Assembly: GCF_018294505.1 (NCBI RefSeq)
Contig: NC_057814.1
Location: forward strand, 36,955,054-37,019,053
DNA: 64,000 nucleotides
Direction: 5' to 3'
From: Triticum aestivum
Lineage: Eukaryota; Streptophyta; Magnoliopsida; Poales; Poaceae
Shown here: positions 21,360 through 33,589 of the stretch, in pieces
How positions within the stretch are numbered: position 1 is the stretch's first letter
Layout of the letters: each line of letters begins with the position of its first letter
Translations under genes and position numbers: made by a program
Notes under the pieces: model-generated
The model's input: only the letters and a program-made list of their open reading frames with translations
The model's database searches: none
What the model was told of the DNA's origin: nothing

Positions 21360-24300
21360 ATGGCCCCTTCAATCGTCGATGACGACGTTGTCCAAGGAGA
21401 AACCTTTCTATCCGGACAGATCTTCATGTTCGGCGGCATCGTACTTCAGGCCAACTCGCTTGGCCATCTGGAGCAGATCGACAGCTACGCCCCTGGCCAT
21501 CAGGTCAGACTCGGAAGCTTGAACTACGTTGCGGACGTCCGTGGAGACTTGATCTTCGACGGATTCGAGACCGCGGTGATCGCTCCCCCTCACCTCGATG
21601 AACGTGACTTAAATCTGTCATCGGATCACACCCAGGAGATGGTTCCTGCTGCTGCAACGGCCTTAGAGCCAAAGCAGATCGTGCCATCCGAGGCCGCAGA
21701 GTCCGCGGCGTTGGAGCCGCACACAGACTCAATGCACTGCAATATTCGCTTTAACAGAACTTCGGACTTGTCTCCGGCTATAAGTTCCGGACTGTGTACG
21801 CCCGCGGACACCGAGCTAGATCGGTTATCGATCTTCGAGCTCAGCGCCGCTGACGTTTTCGAGCACTCGCCTTTGGGTGACGTGCTAAAATCTTTAATGA
21901 ATTTGTCCTTGGAGAAGGACTCACAGTCGAACTACGTCCGGTTCGAGCTAGAGACGGATGACGAAGAATTTTGCTCCCCACCCGCCACCCACTTCATAGC
22001 CACCGTCGATGACTTAACCGACGTGCTTGACTATGGCTCCGAAGACATCGACGGTATGGACGACGATGCCGAATCGGAGCAAGGCCCAGACTAGCCATTC
22101 ACCGGACGTTGGACGGCTACCTCTTCGTACGACGTGTACATGGTTGATACACCCAAAGGATTTGGCGACGACAAAGAAGAGCCAGATACGAATAAAACCT
22201 CTGAGACGCAGTCCAAGCGCCGACGCCCCAAACGCCATCCTAAGCCTCGTCGCTCAAAGGACGACAACACCGGAACCGGAGAAAATAGTACTCCAGGCGA
22301 TGCCGAAAACAATGAAGACCCTGTCGGAGCTGCATCCGATCAGGAGGAACACCACAACAGGCAAGACAACCCTAATGAACAGGCCATAGAAGATGACTCG
22401 GAGGACGACAGTTACCGTCCACCCTCCGAGGAGGAGACAAGCCTCGGCAACAAAGACTTCATCGTGCCTGAGGATCCTCTGGAGCAGGAGCGCTTTAAGC
22501 TTCAGCTCATAGCCACTGCAAGGAGCCTGAAAAAGAAACAACAGCAGCTCCAAGCTGAACAAGATCTGCTCGTCGACAGATGGACTGATGTCCTGTCAGC
22601 CAAAGAATACGGCCTCAGGCGCCCAGCCAAGAGCTACCCGAAACGCAGACTGCTACCTCAATTCGATGAGGAAGCACTGAAGCACACATCTCCCTCGCGT
22701 AATGCGGAACGACCACCACGTGGTCGAGACAGGGCGGCCGACCGGCCACCCCGCGGCCGGGATAAAGCGGCAAATCAGGCCGAACAGCAGCCTGCCCCAC
22801 CGCCTCGTAAAAATAGAGACGGAAGAGTTCGGGGTCACACGTACGACCTCCGGCACATCCTGGATGATAGAGCAGGACATACAAGATTGATCTACGGATC
22901 GCGAGGGCGTGCCTCGAGGCACGACGACTGCTACCTATTCGGACGTGATAAACCTAACCACGCCCGGGCCGAGTACCGCAGACGGACTCTATCAGAGCTA
23001 CGCCACGACGCGGCCCGATATAGAGGCGCCGCACACCCTCTCTGCTTCACAGATGAAGTACTGGATTATGAATTCCCCGAGGGGTTCAAGCCTGTCAACA
23101 TTGAATCATACGATGGCACAACCGATCCCACAGTATGGATCGAGGATTTCATTCTCCATATCCATATGGCTCGAGGAGATGACCTCCACGCCATCAAATA
23201 CCTCCTATTAAAGCTCAAAGGGCCAGCTCGACACTGGTTAAATAGCCTGCCTGAGAATTCCATCTGCAGCTGGGAAGACTTGGAAGAGGCTTTCCTTGAT
23301 AACTTCCAAGGAACTTATGTCCGGCCACCGGACGCCGATGACTTAAGCCACATAGTTCAATAACCTGGAGAATCAGCCAGAAAATTCTGGACTAGGTTCC
23401 TAACCAAAAAGAACCAGATCGTTGACTGTCCGGATGCCGAGGCCCTAGCAGCCTTCAAACACATCATCCGTGACGAATGGCTAGCATGCCACCTCATCCA
23501 AGAAAAGTCGAAGTCCATGGCAGCCCTCACGGCACTCATGACCCGCTTTTGTGCGGGTGAGGACAGCTGGCTGGCTTGTAGTAAAAATACAGCCAGCGAG
23601 GCAGGCCCCACTGAGGCCAAGAACAGCACCGGAAAGCTCCGGCGCAATAGACACAAACGCCGAAGCAATGGCGAAAACACCGATGACACCACAGTCAACG
23701 CCGGATTCAACGGCTCCAAGTCCGGCCAATGGAAGAAGCCATACAAAAGAAACAACGAAGGACCTTCCAGCCTGGACCGCATACTCGACCGTCCGTGCCA
23801 AATTCACGGCACCACAGATAAGCAAGCCAATCATACCAACAGGGATTGTTGGGTCTTCAAGCAGGCGGGCAAATTAAATGTCGAAAACAAAGAAAATGGA
23901 TCACAAAGTGAGGACGAGGACAAAGAGCCCCGGCAGCTGAACACCGGAGGGCAGAAGAAATTTCCCCCTCAAGTCAAAATGGTGAACATGATATACATTA
24001 CGCACATCCCCAAAAGGGAGCGTAAGCGAGCACTTAGGGACGTCTACGTGGTAGAGCCAGTCGCCCCAAAATTCAATCCGTGGTCATCATTCCCGATCAC
24101 CTTTGATCGTCGGGATCACCCAACAAGTATCCGCCACGGCGGTTCGGCCGCACTAGTCCTCGACCCAATTATTTACTGGTTTCACCTAACACGAGTCCTG
24201 ATAGACGGTGGTAGCAGCCTCAACCTGCTTTATCAGGACACAGTGCGAAAGATGGGCTCTAACCCCTCGCGAATTAAACCAACGAAGACTACCTTTAAAT

Positions 24301-24857
24301 GAGTCATACCAGGCGTAGAGGCCCGCTGTACGGGCTCAATCACGCTGGAAGTGGTCTTCGGTTCTCCGGACAACTTCCGAAGCGAAGAGTTAATCTTCGA
24401 TATTGTCCCCTCCCGCAGCGGCTATCACGCACTGCTCGGACGAACCGCGTTTGCTAGATTCAACGCAGTGCCACACTATGCTTATCTCAAGCTCAAGATG
24501 CCCGGTCCACGCGGCATCATAACAGTCAATGGCAATACGGAATGCTCCCTCCGAACAGAGGAGCGCACCGCCGCCCTAGCACCAGAAGCACAGAGCGGCC
24601 TTCTCAAGCAGCACCATAGTACGGCTGTCGAGCCCTCGGACATCATTAAGAGGTTTCGGACTATGCTGCAACAGGACGGCGCGGCTCGTCAAGAGCTCGA
24701 CTAGTAATTCGGCCTCTGCCCCAATCCCAATGAGGTAGTGGCATTCGTACCACACATACACAATTACGCACTCAAAATTCCATGGACATCAATGGAGGCA
24801 CAAGATAACCCGGGGGCTACAGTTCGGCCTGACCGATCCCGGACACACATACTTTAA
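21360..24857 (+). pseudogene. gag-protease ORF of the Tat-like Gypsy element
   Basis: One reading frame runs from the ATG at 21360 to 24857, interrupted by nonsense codons at 22092 (TAG), 23361 (TAA), 24300 (TGA) and 24702 (TAG). It has an acidic N-terminal part, a basic region (KRRRPKRHPKPRRSKD), the retrotransposon gag domain (YDGTTDPTVWIEDFILHIHM ... LKLKGPARHWLNSLP), a zinc-binding-like C/H cluster (CQIHGTTDKQANHTNRDCW), and an aspartic protease with the active site VLIDGGSSLNLLY and the second strand YHALLGRTAFARFNAVPHY. The frame ends without reverse transcriptase. Gag binds RNA and forms the particle; protease would process it. Start chosen as the first ATG after the LTR. Confidence 0.85.
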
Positions 24858-25895
24858 CTTTTTTTGTTTCAGGTTCCTTTTTTCCGCTGGCTTGATCGTG
24901 AGCCCTTTAGAAGGATTGGCATACAACGGAGGCAAGCAGCACAGGTGTGTAGGGTAACCTTTATACGTTCTTCCTGACGGTATTCATACTTATTCCTCAG
25001 GACCCGCACGCTGCGCCCTACTGATTCCGACATGTTAAATAGCCCGGATACTTCTCGCACCATCTGTACAAGATACGCCTTGACGTATCCATCCAGTTAT
25101 AATAAAAATGGTTTGTGGCCCAGTTTCTGTGGTTTTCGCTTCTTACTTCGTTTTATTTGGATCTGCTTATTTGCTGCATCGATACTCTTCTGTACGTTTC
25201 ATATTCGCCAGGGGCTACTTGTCGCCTCACAATACGGCAGCAAAGTCCGAACACTTCTTATATATAAGTTCGGCACCCCGAATTCGGTATTATATGCATT
25301 GGCTCCGAATCATGTCTTTGGTCAATAGTTGGGTTGCCCGGCTCCTGTGCTTGCTACCCTACGTTCCGCTCTATCGGCTAGGGTAGTAAAGGGAGAACTA
25401 CTGCGATTGTGCCCTGGCCTTGACCGGATGAGCACCTCAGTAGAGAAATCCGAAAACTGACTGTCATCATACGACGTGAGCCGGTCAGCTGTTCGAGGGT
25501 TACAAAATCGTTGGAGATTTTTTCCGCGTCATGCGAAGGATCGGCATTTCCCGATCAGATGCTGACAACACCCTGGCTTGGACCAGGGGCTGCGCACGTG
25601 CTTAATTATAAAAATCCTATGGCTAAGTAAGGGCGTTTAAGCCGTATAGTCCGATTGCCTTGTTCGTTGCGCTAAAAAACTCCTCCAAAGGACCATATAA
25701 TGGGATCAAGATTGTTTAGAATCCATTCCGAACACCTCCGTACTACCTACGTGAGGGCAGAAGCCGACGACTGGCCAACCCTCAGATTACAAATAACATG
25801 GCCACACAGGAGGAAACAATTCAAAGCATAATAAAATTATTTTACAAAACCCGACTTTGTTCCCATAATACAAGGCAAGGGCAACATGGATACAT
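24858..25895 (+). other. Non-coding spacer where RT and integrase would lie
   Basis: No RT or integrase motif is found in any frame. A purine run AACCCGGGGGCTACA near 24808-24822 resembles the terminal polypurine tract (GGTATAGGGGCTAC at 32847-32860). The remaining sequence is AT-rich with no gene recognised. Confidence 0.5.
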
Positions 25896-28557
25896 TTATT
25901 CAAATACAATGTCCTGCGAACATTGCGCCGCCACAAGTCGAGACCCCTCTACGACATCCGCGAAATATCGCTCGGGTGTGCGGTGCTCCTTGCCCTCCGG
26001 CGGCCCGCTGGCAACTTCAACAGCGTTCATCTTCGCCCACCACATCTTGCAGCGAGCGAAGGCCATACGGGCACCTTCAATACAGGCAGAGCGCTTGATG
26101 ACGTCCAGCCGAGGACAGGCATTTACCATCCGCCTCACGAGTCCGAAGTAGCTGCCAGGCATAGCTTCGGCTGGCAATAGCCGGATTGTCAAATTCTTCT
26201 TGGCTAATTCGGCCACCTTGTGCAGCTCCACCAGCTGTTTCAGCTGATCGGTGAAGGACACGGGAGGCTCTGACACCGCATATTGCGACCAGAAGAGCTT
26301 CTCCGTGGAACCGCCTCCTTCGGCTCGATAGAAATCCACGACGTCCGATACACTGCGTGGTAGATCAGAAAAAGCCCCTGGGGAACTCCGAACCCGGGTT
26401 AGTAAAAGGTACTGCTTCTCTGCATACTTGCTTTGCATCTTAAAAGCCTTACCCGCTGTGATCTTCCTGCCCCCTGGATCTCGTGGAGGGCGGCCTCGGC
26501 CTTATTCCGAGCGGTCTCCGCGCTCTGAAGAGCCTTGATGAGCTCGGCCCCTTGAGCTGATGCATCATTCTCCAAGGTCTCACATTTGTTAACCGCATCC
26601 TGGAGCTCCTGCTGGACATCTTTGACCCGGGCCTCTAGCTTCTTAAAGGCGGCTTGCTGCTGTACATCCTACTCCTCGGCCTCGCCCAGGGCCTTCCTCA
26701 GGGCCTCGACCTCGGTCGCGGCTTCTGCACGTATCACAATACCGCTGTCAATATACATCGCTTATCCTTTCCCGAACATACAGCAAGTCGTTACTCACCT
26801 TGCTGCTCCTGGAGCCGAACCTTAACCTCGCCGAGCTCGTTCTCGGTCCGCTCCAGCCTCCGCTTCAGTTCGGAGACCTTGGCAGCATGCGAGGTCGCGG
26901 CCAACAGGGACGCCTGCTTATCGATACATATTCAGTTAGCCTCTTATAATTAAGGATTGATCCCCTGTCCGGTTCTTCTCGCCGAACACCAGACATCGTC
27001 TCAGGGGCTACGAACTATACGGGTTTTTTCTCTTTCTTACCTCGAAACCTAATAGCATGCTGCTGCAGGCTTCATTCAGTCCGCTCTTGGCGGACTGAAC
27101 CTTCTCGATCACCGCACCCATAAGGACACGGTGCTCGTCCACGACGGAGGCGCTTCGTAGCGCCCCCATCAGGTCATCCGGCGCTCCTGGATGGACATGA
27201 GCCACCGGTGGAGGCGGCGCACCCCCCTCCTTCAAAGGGGGCCGCTCGCCCGACTCCGGGGCCATATGGGTCTCCGAAGTCATATTCGGCTGAGGGCCGA
27301 ACTGGATACAGCCCTCTTCGCCAGTCTCCATAGGGGTTGGCTCCCCATGTGTCCGGCAGTGGAGGTCCCGCCTTGTGGCGCTTCCCGGACAACGTCCTGG
27401 CCTCCTCCCCGGTTCAGAGCTATCCTCCGGGACAGCACTCCTGCATCGTCCCTGGCCCCAGGGGAGTAAGCGGGCGGTAGCGACATGCTCGCCATCTCCG
27501 ACAGAGCCAACGAACCTTCAGATGAGGATCGCTGGATAAGGTCACGGGCCGGACTGCAATAGTACAGTTAAACTATGTCAAAGATAAATCGAGAGAAAGG
27601 GCCGGATGTGCGCACGAGCAAGCCATGTCACTTACGATGCGGCCTGGGGCTTAGTACGGGGGCGTCGTTCCGGACTATTGTCGACATCCCATGCGGTGTT
27701 GACCGCTGGGACGCCTTTCCCCTTCTTGGGCGTCTCCGCCTCCTGACGCGGCGAAGCCGCCCTCTTCTTCTTCTTCTTCTCCTCGGGGGGAGGGTTGTTC
27801 TCCTCCTCTTCCTCGTCATTGTCCTCAGGGACAGAGGAATGAGCTTCGTCGTCTTCGGACGTCACGTCCGGAGTGCCGTTGCGACGGGGGCCACTCTTGG
27901 CCCCCTTGGCCTTCTTCTCCGGCGTCTTATATGGCGCCGGCACCAGCATCTTCGCCAGGCGCGGGATGACAGGTTCTTCGGGCAGCGGGGCTGGACACTG
28001 CATCTGCCTCGCCCTCTCCATCCAGTCCTGAAAGAGCAATACTAAAAACCTAGATATCATCCTCGAAACATTTAAGTCGGGATACGTCAGAGAAAACATA
28101 CCTCGCTGGCGGGGTGTTTACAATCGTGACCACGGTCTGAGTCCGTGGCCGGTGGCTTCTCGTTGCCCTTAAAGAGCAACTACCAGGCCCCTTCGTGAGA
28201 AGTCTCGAAGAGCCTTTTCAAGGTCTGGTGCTTCTTCGAATTGAACTCCCACAAAGGGCGGCTTTGGTGCTGGCACGGAAGAATCTGGCGGACCAGCATC
28301 ACCTGGACGACATCAACGAGCTTGACGTTCTTGGTCATCATGCTTTGAACACGCGTCTGTAGCGCTATCAGCTAGTCAGGTGAACACCAGTCCGGAATCT
28401 TCTCGACCCAGGAGGTGAGTCGCATGGGAGCACCAGAGCGGAATTCGACAGCCGTGGCCAAGGTGGTGCCTCGAGGTTCTATGATGTAGAACCACTGCTT
28501 CTGCCATTCCTTTACTGTCTCCACAAAAGTGCCTTTGGGCCAGGAGACGTTGGATAG

Positions 28558-30012
28558 TGCTACGTCTTGAGCACTGCGTTGGTTTTCCCTTGAAGAGGAA
28601 AGGGTGATGCAGTAAAGCAGCGTAAGTATTTCCCTCAGTTTTTTAGAACCAAGGTATCAATCCAGTAGGAGGCCACGCACGAGTCCCTCGCACCTACACA
28701 AACAAATAAATCCTCGCAACCAACGCAATAAAGGGGTTGTCAATCCTTCACGGTCACTTACGAGAGTCAGATCTGATAGATATGATAAGATAATTTTTTG
28801 GTATATTTATGATAAAGATGCAAAGTAAAGAAAACAAAATAAAAACGGCGCCAGAAATAGCTTGTTGTCGGGAGATTAATATGATGGAAAATAGACCCGG
28901 GGGCCATAGGTTTCACTAGTGGCTTCTCTCAAGAGCATAAGTATTACGACGGGTGAACAAATTACTGTTGAGCAATTGATAGAATTGAGCATAGTTATGA
29001 GAATATCTAGGTATGATCAGGTATATAGGCATCACGTCCGAGACAAGTAGACCGACTCCTGTCTGCATCTACTACTATTACTCCACACATCGACCGCTAT
29101 CCAGCATGCATCTAGAGTATTAAGTTCATAAGAACAGAGTAACACTTTAAGCAAGATGACATGATGTAGAGGGATAAACTCATGCAATATGATATAAACC
29201 CCATCTTGTTATCCTCGATGGCAACAATACAATACGTGCCTTGCTGCCCCTACTATCACTTGGAAAGGACACCGCAAGATTGAACCCAAAGCTAAGCACT
29301 TATCCCATTGCAGTAAAGATCAATCTAGTAGGCCAAACCAAACTGATAATTCGAAGAGACTTGCAAAGATAACCAATCATACATAAAAGAATTCAGAGAA
29401 GATTCAAATATTGTTCATAGATAAACTTGATCATAAACCCACAATTCATCGGTCTCAACAAACACACCGCAAAAGAAGATTACATCGAATAGATCTCCAC
29501 GAGAGAGGGGGAGAACATTGTATTGAGATCCAAAAAGAGAGAAGAAGCCATCTAGCTAATAACTATGGACCCGAAGGTCTGAGGTAAACTACTCACACAT
29601 CATCGGAGAGGCTATGGTGTTTATGTAGAAGCGCTCCGTGATCGATGCCCCCTCCGGCGGAGCTCCGGAAAAGGCCCCAAGATGGGATCTCACGGGTACA
29701 GAAGGTTGCGGCGGTGGAATTAGGTTTTTGGCTCCGTATCTGGTAGTTTGGGGGTACGTAGGTATATATAGGAGGAAGGAGTATGTCGGTGGAGCAACAT
29801 GGGGCCCACGAGGGTGGAGGGCGCGCCTGGGGGGTAGGCGCGCCCCCCTACCTCGTGCCCTCTTGGTTGATGTCTTGACGTAGGGTGCAAGTCCTCTGGA
29901 TCACGTTCGTTCTGAAAATCACGTTCCCGAAGGTTTCATTCCGTTTGGACTCCGTTTTTTATTCTTTTTCTGCAAAACTCTGAAATAGGCAAAAAAACAG
30001 CAATTCTGGATG
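28558..30012 (-). repeat. 3' LTR of the nested Athila-like element, missing its start
   Basis: On the plus strand it begins TGCTACGTCTTGAGCACTG, the reverse of the LTR end, and continues to CAGCAATTCTGG at 30012, where it switches to internal sequence. It matches 2870-4311 in reverse. Confidence 0.75.
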
Positions 30013-31738
30013 CACCGGCGAAGTTTGTACCAACTCTCGATGTGAGAAAGGGCAATGCACGATACCGAAGAGGCTAGCAATGATGGAAAGCTGAGAGTGC
30101 GTATAATCCATGGACTCAACATTAGTCATAAAGAACTCACATACTTATTGCAAAAATCTACAAGTCATCAAAAACCAAGCACTACGCACAAGCTCCTAGG
30201 GGGATAGATTGGTAGGAAAAGACCATCGCTCGTCCCAGACCGCCACTCATAAGGAGGGCAATCAAAGAACACCTCATGTTTCAAATTTTTACATAACATT
30301 TACCATACGTGCATGCTACGGGACTTCCAAACTTCAACACAAGTATTTCTCAAATTCACAACTACTCAACTAGCACAACTTTGATATCACAACCTCCATG
30401 TCTCAAAACAATCATCAAGCATCAAACTTCTCTTAGTATTCAACACACTCATAAGAAAGTTTTTACTAGTCTTGAATACATAGCATATTAGGATTAAGAA
30501 AATTACCATGTTGTTTAAGACTCTCAAAATAATATAAGTGAAGCATGAGAGAACAATAGTTTCTATAAACAAAAACACCACCGTGCTCTAAAAGATATAA
30601 GTGAAGTACTAGAGCAAAAACTATATAACTCAAAAGATATAAGTGAAGCATATAGAGTATTCTAATAGTTTCCGAATCATGTGAGTCTCTCTCAAAAGTT
30701 CTGTACAGCAAGGATGATTGTGGTAAACTAAAAAGCAAAGACTCAAATCATACAAGATGCTCGAAGCAAAACACATATCATGTGGTGAATAAAAATATAG
30801 CTCCAAGTAAAGTTACCGATGGAAGTAGACAAAAGAGGGGATGCCTTCCGGGGCATCCCCAAGCTCTGGCTTTTAGGTGTCCTTAGATTATCTCGGGGGT
30901 TCCATGGGCATCCCCAAGCTTAGGCTCTTGCCACTCCTTGTTCCATAATCCAACGAATCTTTCACCCAAAACTTGAAAACTTCACAACACAAAACTCAGC
31001 AGAAAATCTCGTGAGCTCCGTTAGCGAAAGAAAACAAAATACCACTTCAAGGTACTGTAATGAACTCATTATTTAATTATATTGGTGTTAAACCTACAGT
31101 ATTCCAACTTATCTATGGTTTATAAACTCTTTTACTAGCCATAGGTTCATCAAAATAAGCAAACAACACACGAAAAACAGAATCTTTCAAAAACATAAAA
31201 GTCTTTAGTAATCTGTAACTAACGAAAACTTCTGGAACTCCAAAAAATCTACCAAAATAGGACGACCTATACAATTTGTTTATTGATCAGCAGAAATTTG
31301 AATCAATATTTTATCACGTTCTGGTGATTTTTAACAATTATTTTCGTGAACAGAAAGTTTCTGGAATTTTCAGCAAGATCAAATAACTATCATCCAAGAA
31401 GATCCTATAGGTTAAACTTGGCACAAACACTAATTAAAACATAAAAAAACATCTAACCAGAGGCTAGATCAAAGATTTATTCCTAAACAAAAGCAAAAAG
31501 CAAAAAAAACTAAAAATAAAATTGGGTTGCCTCCCAACAAGCGCTATCGTTTAACGCCCCTAGCTAGGCATAATAGCAAGGATAGATCTAGGTATTTCCA
31601 TGTTTGGTTTTAGGAAAGAAAAGAGCAAACTTGTTATCTATGGAATTAATCTTTCTATTTTGATAAAGCACGTGGCTATTGATGGTAGACGAAAGATTAA
31701 GCACGTTGCAGAAATTTGCATCTAGGCTAGCTTTCATC

Positions 31739-31898
31739 TCTGAAATAGGCAAAAAACAACAATTCTGGGCTGGGCCTCCGGTTAATAGGATAGTCCAAAA
31801 AATAATATAAAAGTGTACAATAAAGCCCAATAATGTCCAAAACATAATATAATATAGCATGGAACAATAAAAAATATAGATACGTTGGAGACGTATCA
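31739..31898 (-). repeat. 5' LTR fragment of the nested Athila-like element
   Basis: This carries only the first ~160 bp of the LTR, starting TGATACGTCTCC on the minus strand at 31898. Its inner edge (CTGAAATAGGCAAAAAACA) overlaps sequence that is also present at the inner edge of the other LTR piece (29980-30012). Confidence 0.75.
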
Positions 31899-32317
31899 GA
31901 TAGCTTGCTCACCATGGGTCCTCCGCACTCCGCGTGCTGGCCATCCACCACCTTCGGCTTCATGTTGAAGATTTTGAGCCACAACCCGAAGTGGGGATGG
32001 ATGAGGAGGAAGGCCTCGCACACGACGATAAACGCCGAGGTGTTGAGGAAGGAATTGGGGGACAGATCATGGAAATCTACAACGTAATAATATATCAGCG
32101 CGCGGACGAAAGGGTGGAGTGGAAACCCTAGCCCGCGGAAGAAATGGGGGATGAATACTACCCTCTTTGTGGGCTCCGGTGTGGGGACGACTTGTCCCTC
32201 GGCCGGCAGACGATGGGTGATCTCCTTCGCCAAATATCCCGCCGCCCAATGCTCAGTAATGTCTTCCTCCTTGACGGAGGAGACCATCCACTTGCCCTGA
32301 CCACCGGATCCGGACAT

Positions 32318-32860
32318 GGTTGCTTGAGTGGAAAGGATATGAGAACTTGGGCGCTGGAGCTTGAGATCGGAAAGGCGGAGACGGAGAGAGAGCGTGAGAA
32401 GAGGAAGGGGAATCCTTATCCCCTTATAAAGGCAGTAAATATTAAACGCCTCCTCACTCGCCTTAGGATTCGCCCATTCCCAAGGGCTGTATAAATAGCA
32501 CGGTTGAGTTACCCATGCCCGCATTGATGAGAATCCCGCAATAAGGGGACACGGTCTCTATTTCGACAAGACGTGCCGATAGCAACCGCGTCACGAAACG
32601 TGGGATGACAGAAGAAAAACGGTTCGAAATTATGACCGGTCAGACGCGATGTTGTGTTGAAAAGAAGCTGTCAACAGATTAGATTCGTGCAAATATTATA
32701 TTCTCTCTGCGGTTGTGTATGGTGTGCGTAAACAGGTCCGGATATGATCATTGCATCCGAAGAATATCTTAGAGTTCGGAGAAAGGGAACCCGCCTTGCA
32801 ATGCCGAAGACAATCTGCGCGCCGGACTCCTCGTCATTGAAAGCCAGGTATAGGGGCTAC
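32318..32860 (+). other. 3' non-coding end of the Gypsy internal region with polypurine tract
   Basis: No gene is recognised on the plus strand. On the minus strand it is the upstream region of the antisense gene; a TATA-like TTTATACAG lies near 32490. The purine tract GGTATAGGGGCTAC at 32847-32860 directly precedes the 3' LTR. Confidence 0.55.
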
Positions 32861-32932
32861 TGAGGGAGTCCCGGACTAAGGGGTCCTCGGGCGTCCGGCC
32901 TGTTATCCATGGCCCGGACTAAGGGGCTGTGA
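32861..32932 (+). repeat. 3' LTR of the Gypsy element, left piece
   Basis: It starts TGAGGGAGTCCCGGACTAAG and matches 20836 onward, ending at the TGA target site where CACTA-1 inserted. Confidence 0.85.
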
Positions 32933-33200
32933 CACTAGTAGAAAACAGGGCGTAGGTCACAGGGAAGTTTTCACATTAGCCCCGGTTCAGTCATGAACTG
33001 GGACCCATGGGGGCATTCGTCCCGGTTCGTGAGCCCAGGGGGCCGGCCGGGGCCTCGTGGGCATTGGTCCCGGTTCGAGCCACGAACCGGGACTAATGGT
33101 CCTCGCTCCTGGCCCACAACCATTTGTCCCGGTTCTTGGCATGAACCGGGACAGAAGGCCCGGATTTAGTCCCGGTTCATGCCACGAACCGGGACCAATG
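32933..33200. repeat. Left subterminal repeat region of CACTA-1
   Basis: Copies of CCCGGTTC and its reverse GAACCGGGAC alternate every 20-40 bp, many as inverted pairs (for example CCCGGTTCATGCCACGAACC). In En/Spm, such motifs bind the TnpA-type protein that brings the ends together and controls the promoter. Confidence 0.8.
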
Positions 33201-33208
33201 AGGTGCCT

Positions 33209-33216
33209 ATATATAC
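33209..33216 (+). promoter_or_regulatory. TATA box of the CACTA-1 transposase transcript
   Basis: TATATATA directly follows the left subterminal motifs and lies ~25-35 bp before the GC-rich leader (CGCCCGCGAGCAGAGC). The CACTA-2 counterpart (57127-57134) has the same spacing to its motifs. Confidence 0.55.
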
Positions 33217-33302
33217 CCCTCGCCCGCGAGCAGAGCACTCCAGTGCTCTGTTTTTCTCTGGACGGCGAGGGGAGGGCTTTGTGGTGCTCTAGCTCACCTC
33301 CT

Positions 33303-33347
33303 ATGCACATGAGGTGTTCGATGAAATGCCCGAGCCACACTAGTTAA
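33303..33347 (+). CDS. Short upstream ORF in the CACTA-1 transposase leader
   Basis: ATGCACATGAGGTGTTCGAT opens a 14-codon peptide (MHMRCSMKCPSHTS). CACTA-2 has the equivalent uORF at 57059-57021 (MHTRCSMKFPRA), so the start and first nine codons are preserved with few changes. In the other frame the same DNA reads AHEVFDEMPEPH, like a PPR motif, so the leader may be old gene sequence. Regulatory role is only a possibility. Confidence 0.3.
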   Translation: MHMRCSMKCPSHTS

Positions 33348-33589
33348 GCTTTGTCCTCTCGAAGCTCGACCTCAAAGCTCCATTTTCCTCGAGATTTGTC
33401 TAGGTTTAGCGGCCCGTCACGTCCCATTCCCGTCTTCACCGCCGTCGACCGCCCGCGCCGATCTCGTCGCCGGCAACACCGTGGTGAGCCTCTTGTTCTT
33501 ATCTTCTTTTTGAAAGAAAAAAATTCTTACTTTAGATAGATACTTGTCTAATTTTCTTACTATTTTATTCCTTCTTATTACATAGTGCG

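Larger units (their letters stand above)
28558..31898 (-). mobile_element. Rearranged Athila-like LTR element nested in the antisense gene
   Basis: It is flanked by a perfect 5-bp duplication GATAG (28553-28557 and 31899-31903). On the minus strand it begins with the first ~160 bp of the LTR (31898-31739), jumps to 3' internal sequence matching 1-1530 of the window (31738-30013), then jumps into LTR sequence lacking its first ~130 bp (30012-28558). Both LTR edges are thus present although neither LTR is complete. No coding region survives. Same family as 1-4311. Confidence 0.85.
25896..32317 (-). pseudogene. Spliced antisense gene in the Gypsy element (putative gypsy-type transposon domain, PF04195-like)
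   Basis: The ATG at 32317 opens MSGSGGQGKWMVSSVKEED and continues FRGLGFPLHPFVRALIYYY, LNTSAFIVVCEAFLLIHPHF and KPKVVDGQHAECGGPMVSKL, the hallmark of the plant domain annotated putative gypsy type transposon. The nested element at 28558-31898 interrupts the Leu/Ser codons and the frame resumes NVSWPKGTFVETVKEW at 28552. Introns with GT...AG ends are at 28101-28028, 27635-27554, 27040-26917 and 26798-26725. Later exons are acidic/lysine-rich and coiled-coil, ending SQDIVFE at 25896. Stops occur near 28377, 28180 and 26670, and a frameshift near 26475. Function unknown; an accessory ORF of this retrotransposon lineage. Confidence 0.7.

Noticed and set aside
22254..23834. Minus-strand ORFs over gag
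   Set aside because: Hydrophobic mirror frames of the charged gag sequence without motifs.
33057..33347. 96-codon ORF across the left end of CACTA-1
   Set aside because: It reads through subterminal repeats and the TATA box; only its last 14 codons coincide with the candidate uORF.
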